This document shows positions 59,717-64,000 of a stretch of DNA of 64,000 nucleotides, in pieces. This DNA is from Enterococcus mundtii (GTDB taxonomy: Bacteria > Bacillota > Bacilli > Lactobacillales > Enterococcaceae). The stretch is taken from the NCBI RefSeq assembly GCF_002947535.1, contig NZ_PUAP01000016.1, forward strand, positions 1 through 64,000. Direction: 5' to 3'. The notes under the pieces were generated by a model. The model was not told where the DNA came from and did not search any database. It saw nothing but the letters and a program-made list of their open reading frames with translations. Made by a program: the position numbers and the translations under genes. Each line of letters opens with the position of its first letter. The first letter of the stretch is position 1.

Positions 59717-61081
59717 TTACCCTTTACGTAATAATCCGACACATTCCACATGGTGTGTTTGTGGGAATAAATCAACTGGTTGGACTTTTTCCAACTTGTA
59801 ACCATCTTCTGCAAACAACTTCACATCTCTAGCAAACGTTGCAGGATTGCATGAGATATAAACGATTCGTTCTGGGGCCATCTCGATCGCTGAATCAATG
59901 AAGCGAGCGTCTAAGCCTTTTCTTGGAGGATCGACAACTAAAACAGTTGGTTTGATTCCTTTTTCTTGCCATTTTTTCATGACTGTTTCAGCTTTTCCAA
60001 CTTCGTAATGGGCATTTTCGATTTTATTCGTCAATGCGTTGAACTGCGCATCTTCAATCGCTGCTGGTACGATTTCCATTCCATAAACATTTGCTACTTG
60101 ATCCGCTATAGATAAACCAATCGTTCCAATTCCTGAATAGGCATCGATCACGACATCCTCTTTTTTCAATTCAGCAAATTCAATCGCTTTTTGATACAAT
60201 ACTTCGGTTTGCAACGTATTGACCTGATAAAAGGATTTAGAAGAAATACGATAGGTCTTGCCAAGTAACTGATCTTCGATATACGATTGACCAAAAAGAA
60301 CTTTTTCTTTTTCTCCTAAAATGACATTTGTTTTTTCTTCGTTGATATTTTGGATCACAGAGACCACTTCCGGTAAAGCCTCATGGATGGCTTCAGCGAT
60401 TTCTTTTGCTTTGAAGAACTTTTCTTTTCGAGTGACTAAAACCACCATCATTTGATGCGTGTAATGACCTCTGCGAACAATGATATGACGAATTTGTCCT
60501 TCATTTTTTTCTTCATTGTAGCCACGTACTTGGAAGCGTTGCAAGATATCTCTTACCTTGATGATGGCTTGATCGATTTGTGGGTCTTGGATGAAGAAAT
60601 CTTCTATTTCCACTAAGTCATGACTATTTTTCTTGTAAAAACCAGTCACTAATTCGCCTTCGACACGACGAACAGGAATCTGTGCTTTATTACGATATCC
60701 TGTAGGTTCTTCCATACCGATCGTTGGTTGTACTGTGACTTCAGGCATTTTAGCGATTTTAGCTAAGACATGTTCGACTTGTTTTTGTTTGAATATTAAT
60801 TGTTGCTCATAACTTAAATGGGCTAAAGGAGCGATTCCAGTACGCAATAGAACATTACTAGTGATCTCTTGACGGTCTGGTGACGTCGTCAACCAGTTTT
60901 CGACCTTACCGTAGCCAAATTTATTGCCTGCTTTTACGACAAGGATCTCCACTTGTTCTCCTGGCAAAGCATTTTCAATAAATAATGGATAACCGTCGAT
61001 TTTCGCAACACCTAACCCTTCGTAACTTAAATCGATGATATCAACAGTATACCGTTCATTTTTCTTAATTGTTTGTGTCAT
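59717..61081 (-). CDS. rlmCD: 23S rRNA (uracil-C5)-methyltransferase RlmCD/RumA family
   Basis: 454 residues from ATG 61081 (AGGAG upstream; the in-frame extension to 61153 is rejected). N-terminal TRAM RNA-binding domain (YTVDIIDLSYEGLGVAKIDG), a middle RNA-binding domain, and a SAM-methyltransferase domain with DAYSGIGTIGLSIA, VDPPRKGLD and catalytic Cys in YISCNPATFARD. It methylates 23S rRNA uridines (U747 and U1939 in Gram-positive dual-specificity enzymes). The Fe-S cysteine cluster of E. coli RumA is absent: the text before HLSYEQQL is TGIAPLA with no Cys. The gene lies downstream of dgkB in the same direction. Confidence 0.88.
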   Translation of the reverse strand: MTQTIKKNERYTVDIIDLSYEGLGVAKIDGYPLFIENALPGEQVEILVVKAGNKFGYGKVENWLTTSPDRQEITSNVLLRTGIAPLAHLSYEQQLIFKQKQVEHVLAKIAKMPEVTVQPTIGMEEPTGYRNKAQIPVRRVEGELVTGFYKKNSHDLVEIEDFFIQDPQIDQAIIKVRDILQRFQVRGYNEEKNEGQIRHIIVRRGHYTHQMMVVLVTRKEKFFKAKEIAEAIHEALPEVVSVIQNINEEKTNVILGEKEKVLFGQSYIEDQLLGKTYRISSKSFYQVNTLQTEVLYQKAIEFAELKKEDVVIDAYSGIGTIGLSIADQVANVYGMEIVPAAIEDAQFNALTNKIENAHYEVGKAETVMKKWQEKGIKPTVLVVDPPRKGLDARFIDSAIEMAPERIVYISCNPATFARDVKLFAEDGYKLEKVQPVDLFPQTHHVECVGLLRKG

Positions 61082-61139
61082 TTCATTACTCCTATTCTTT
61101 TGAATGGTTTCTAATTTTGTCCGTTCAACAAAGGAAAGA

Positions 61140-61164
61140 GCTGGGAGATCCATTCATTCCCAGC
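61140..61164 (-). terminator. Possible weak terminator between dgkB and rlmCD
   Basis: GCTGGGA (61140-61146) and TCCCAGC (61158-61164) form a 7-bp stem with an 11-base loop. On the minus strand only TCTTT follows, so termination would be partial. Confidence 0.4.
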
Positions 61165-61244
61165 CCTTTTTTCTTCAGTCTATTGGAAAAAGCAATTATT
61201 TTTATGATCCTTGTTTTTCCCTTCGAATAGTCGTCCAATTTTGC

Positions 61245-62291
61245 TCAGTGTTGATCCTTGTCAGCAATTTTTCCATCGCCATCGATATCTTCATCCGTCA
61301 AACGTTCTACTTCTTTGACAAATTCTTTGCTGACTTCTTCTAGTTCTTCTTCCTCAAAACCAGTGATTGCCTCATCTGGAATTTGATCCGTGTTTGCATA
61401 AAACTCGATATGCTGATGAAGATTTTGAAAATGCATCGGCGCATTCCCACCGTATTCGCCATCTAAATTGATCATGACAGGGCGATTCGCATTGTCTTCG
61501 GTTTCAACATAAAGAGAACTTGTTTTTGTATAAATGACCCTTGGATCATCTACATGCTTTCCTCCATTGAGCATTAATGCAGCAATGTGTAGGATCTCAA
61601 AAATATTCGCCGTTTTGACAATGATCAAAGAAAATTTTCCATCATCTAGCTTTGCATCAGGCGCAATTTGTTCAAAGCCACCAACAGAATTCGTCAAACC
61701 TAAAAAGAACATCGAAGCATTGCCGTTATATTCTCCTTCGTCATACTTCAAGTGCATCTTGATCGGTTTGACGCGTGGCAACATTTCTGCTCCTTTTGCC
61801 AAATATGCAAGATAGCCAAAAATACTTTTCAATTCGGAAGGAACTTCGTAGGTCAATTCTGTCAAGTAGCCGCCAGCTGCAATATTGATGAAATAGCTAT
61901 TGTCGGATTGACCGATATCCATTTTGACTGTTTGGTTCTTTTTGATGACTTCTGCTGCTGCCTTGATATTATCTCGAGGAATCTTCAAGGCGCGAGCATA
62001 ATCATTGGTCGTACCCGCTGGAATGATCGCCATTTTAGGTCTAACTTCCAATCCGGCGATACCATTGACGACTTCATTGATCGTCCCATCGCCACCAGCA
62101 GCAACGACAAGATCAAAACCTAATTCAGCGACTCGTCGTGCTTCATTTTTTGCCGAGTCCTCTTCTGGAGTCGTTGCATAAGCACTTGCTTCATAGCCCG
62201 ACTCCTCCAATGCTTGGAGGATGTCGGCAAGATTACGTTTTAACAATTCTTTACCTGAGACCGGATTATAGATCACACGCGCTTTTTTCAT
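61245..62291 (-). CDS. dgkB: Diacylglycerol kinase family lipid kinase (DgkB/DagK)
   Basis: 348 residues. Nucleotide-binding text NPVSGK near the start, catalytic loop VVAAGGDGTINEVVNGI (residues about 60-76) and PAGTTNDYARAL. In Gram-positive bacteria this enzyme recycles diacylglycerol from lipoteichoic acid synthesis to phosphatidic acid. AGAGGGATGCT precedes the ATG; gatB lies just upstream. Oddity: the C-terminus beyond the usual length is acidic and ends in DIDGDGKIADKD, an EF-hand-like calcium loop with Asp at positions 1, 3, 5 and 12. That is not a usual part of bacterial DgkB. Confidence 0.88.
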   Translation of the reverse strand: MKKARVIYNPVSGKELLKRNLADILQALEESGYEASAYATTPEEDSAKNEARRVAELGFDLVVAAGGDGTINEVVNGIAGLEVRPKMAIIPAGTTNDYARALKIPRDNIKAAAEVIKKNQTVKMDIGQSDNSYFINIAAGGYLTELTYEVPSELKSIFGYLAYLAKGAEMLPRVKPIKMHLKYDEGEYNGNASMFFLGLTNSVGGFEQIAPDAKLDDGKFSLIIVKTANIFEILHIAALMLNGGKHVDDPRVIYTKTSSLYVETEDNANRPVMINLDGEYGGNAPMHFQNLHQHIEFYANTDQIPDEAITGFEEEELEEVSKEFVKEVERLTDEDIDGDGKIADKDQH

Positions 62292-62300
62292 AGCATCCCT

Positions 62301-63731
62301 CTATCGTTTCGCTAATTCTTCATTTAGCAATTTGTTGACCACACCTGGGTTTGCTTGTCCTTTTGTAGCTTTCATGATTTGTCCAACTAAGAAACCGACT
62401 GCACGGTCTTTTCCGTTTTTGAAATCATCAACAGATTGTTGGTTGTTATCTAAGATTTCATTGATGATCGGTAATAATTTCGCTGGATCGGATAATTGGA
62501 CCCAACCGTTTGCTTCAACAACACTTTGTGCATCTCCGCCATTCATGATCAACTCACGAAAGACTTTTTTCGCAATTTTAGAACTGATCGTACCATCTGC
62601 GATCAAAAGAATCATACCTGCTAAGTTTTCAGGTGTTAGTTTCGTTTCAGCTAATTCCAATTTCTCACTGTTCAAGTAAGCTGATACTTCACCCATCAAC
62701 CAGTTGGATGCTTGTTTGGCATCTGCCCCGTTTTCTAATGTTGCTTCAAAGAAATCAGACATTTCTTTCGATAGCGTCAAAACTTTGGCATCATACTCTG
62801 GTAAGCCTAATTCGCTGATGTAGCGTACACGACGAGAAGCTGGCATTTCTGGTAAGCTCGCTTTCACTCGTTGGATCCATTCGTCATCGATCACGAATCT
62901 TGGGATATCAGGTTCTGGGAAGTAACGATAATCACTTGAACCTTCTTTGACACGCATCAAGATCGTCTTGTTCGTTGTTTCATCAAATCGACGAGTTTCT
63001 TGTTGGATCTCTCCACCAGATAACAATACTTTTGCTTGACGTTTTTCTTCAAACGCTAAACCTTTTTTGACAAAAGAAAGGGAGTTCAAGTTCTTCAATT
63101 CCGCTTTTGTCCCAAATTCTTCTTGTCCATACGGGCGTAAAGAAATATTGGCATCACAACGCATCGAACCTTCTTCTAGTTTCACGTCACTGACTTCAGT
63201 AAATTGGATCACAGAACGTAAAGCTTCTAAATAAGCATAGGCTTCTTCTGGTGAACGCATGTCTGCTTCTGAAACGATCTCGATCAACGGTGTTCCTTGT
63301 CTGTTTAGATCGACATATGAGTAGCCACCAATACCGTGCATGTTTTTACCTGCATCTTCTTCTAAATGTACACGTTCGATCCGGATTTTTTTCTTTTTGC
63401 CTTCTACTTCGATCTCGATCCAGCCATCATGACCGATCGGTTGATCAAATTGTGAGATTTGGTAAGCTTTAGGATTGTCGGGATAGAAATAGTTTTTGCG
63501 GTCAAAATGAGTATCTTTTGAAATTTCACAATTCAATGCTAACGCCGCACGCATCCCAAATTCTAAGGCTGCTTTATTCATTACTGGTAAAACTCCAGGG
63601 TATCCCCAATCGATCACATTGGTGTTGCTGTTTGGTTCAGCACCAAAATGCGCAGGAGCTGGAGAGAAGATTTTTGAGTTGGTTTTTAATTCCACGTGGA
63701 CTTCAAGTCCAATGACTGTTTCAAAATTCAT
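62301..63731 (-). CDS. gatB: Asp-tRNA(Asn)/Glu-tRNA(Gln) amidotransferase subunit B
   Basis: 476 residues, the normal GatB length. The N-terminus [17 protein letters not shown], the text DFDQ-like [13 protein letters not shown] and [18 protein letters not shown] are standard GatB features, and the YqeY-like tail domain ends the protein ([20 protein letters not shown]). With GatA and GatC it converts misacylated Glu-tRNA(Gln) or Asp-tRNA(Asn) to the amide form. The start overlaps the gatA stop by 4 bases (ATGA). Confidence 0.95.
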   Translation of the reverse strand: MNFETVIGLEVHVELKTNSKIFSPAPAHFGAEPNSNTNVIDWGYPGVLPVMNKAALEFGMRAALALNCEISKDTHFDRKNYFYPDNPKAYQISQFDQPIGHDGWIEIEVEGKKKKIRIERVHLEEDAGKNMHGIGGYSYVDLNRQGTPLIEIVSEADMRSPEEAYAYLEALRSVIQFTEVSDVKLEEGSMRCDANISLRPYGQEEFGTKAELKNLNSLSFVKKGLAFEEKRQAKVLLSGGEIQQETRRFDETTNKTILMRVKEGSSDYRYFPEPDIPRFVIDDEWIQRVKASLPEMPASRRVRYISELGLPEYDAKVLTLSKEMSDFFEATLENGADAKQASNWLMGEVSAYLNSEKLELAETKLTPENLAGMILLIADGTISSKIAKKVFRELIMNGGDAQSVVEANGWVQLSDPAKLLPIINEILDNNQQSVDDFKNGKDRAVGFLVGQIMKATKGQANPGVVNKLLNEELAKR

Positions 63732-64000
63732 TCGGCTTTCCCTCCTAAAATAGCTGGTTGTTGATGATGGTACTCAGTCGCTTGCTCAAACGCATAAGCT
63801 GCTTGATACATCGTTTTCTCTTCGAAATAATTTCCGATGATCTGTAAGCCGACTGGTAATCCTTCAGATAAGCCCGCAGGTACAGACATGCCTGGAAGTC
63901 CTGCCAAGTTCACTGGGATCGTCAAGATATCACTCATGTACATCGTGATCGGGTCATTGATATTTTCACCGAGACCGAATGCCACTGTTGGTGAAGAAGG
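63728..64000 (-). CDS. gatA: Asp-tRNA(Asn)/Glu-tRNA(Gln) amidotransferase subunit A, C-terminal part
   Basis: Only the last 90 codons are in the window; the gene continues beyond the right edge. Text such as [29 protein letters not shown] and [20 protein letters not shown] is the C-terminal part of the amidase-signature GatA. The internal Met seen at 63985 is not the start. Gene order gatA-gatB follows the usual gatCAB operon. Confidence 0.92.
   Translation of the reverse strand, partial: PSSPTVAFGLGENINDPITMYMSDILTIPVNLAGLPGMSVPAGLSEGLPVGLQIIGNYFEEKTMYQAAYAFEQATEYHHQQPAILGGKAE

Overview
The window looks like a chromosomal segment of an Enterococcus; the species is not decided. It has moderately low G+C, strong AGGAGG ribosome binding sites, a gatB-gatA pair next to a DgkB-type lipid kinase and an RlmCD-type methyltransferase, LacLM beta-galactosidase, a MerR/heterodimeric ABC exporter pair laid out like enterococcal ChlR-EfrEF, an LPXTG surface protein beside an Mga-type regulator, and type VII secretion partner proteins at the left edge. 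All family names come from reading motifs, not from database searches.

Layout. 1-420: the start of a type VII (LXG-toxin-type) partner operon running out of the window. 585-4477: cystine transporter TcyP, a DUF1149 protein, a HAD phosphatase, a zinc-ribbon membrane protein and a cytosolic LCP-like protein. 4689-12167: one giant gene of about 2,490 residues with degenerate helical repeats, a toxin-like central part, a hydrophobic stretch and a C-terminal gluzincin-type protease motif. 12637-14461: PII-like protein plus two DUF1538 membrane proteins. 14814-27968: an alpha/beta-galactoside utilisation region made of an ABC sugar importer without its own ATPase, a YesMN-type two-component system, LacM, LacL, GH36 alpha-galactosidase and a LacI repressor, with CRE sites. 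27959-28531: an array of about 121-bp hairpin-forming repeats. 28565-30049: a MetE-like methyltransferase behind a T-box leader. 30056-34440: MerR regulator and ABC exporter pair. 34506-39200: a BspA-type leucine-rich-repeat LPXTG protein and its divergent Mga-family neighbour. 39524-45783: a DUF3114 protein, small membrane proteins, a P-type ATPase and a 42-residue protein. 45853-51090: an operon of a secreted CYTH-like protein, an Fe3+/organophosphate-type ABC importer and a YfcE phosphoesterase behind 11-bp direct repeats. 51570-59139: an A+T-rich island with a divergent Rgg regulator, a class-V aminotransferase, HIT protein, MazG-like protein, two glycosyltransferases, HAD phosphatase and a lone PTS EIIC. 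59717-64000: core genes rlmCD, dgkB, gatB and partial gatA.

The four strongest candidates for undescribed biology are the giant zincin protein, the 121-bp structured repeat family (five units plus one truncated unit, in two places and both orientations), the Pho-box-like CYTH/ABC/phosphoesterase operon, and the Rgg-controlled island. No rRNA, tRNA, CRISPR array, intact insertion sequence or prophage gene was recognised.
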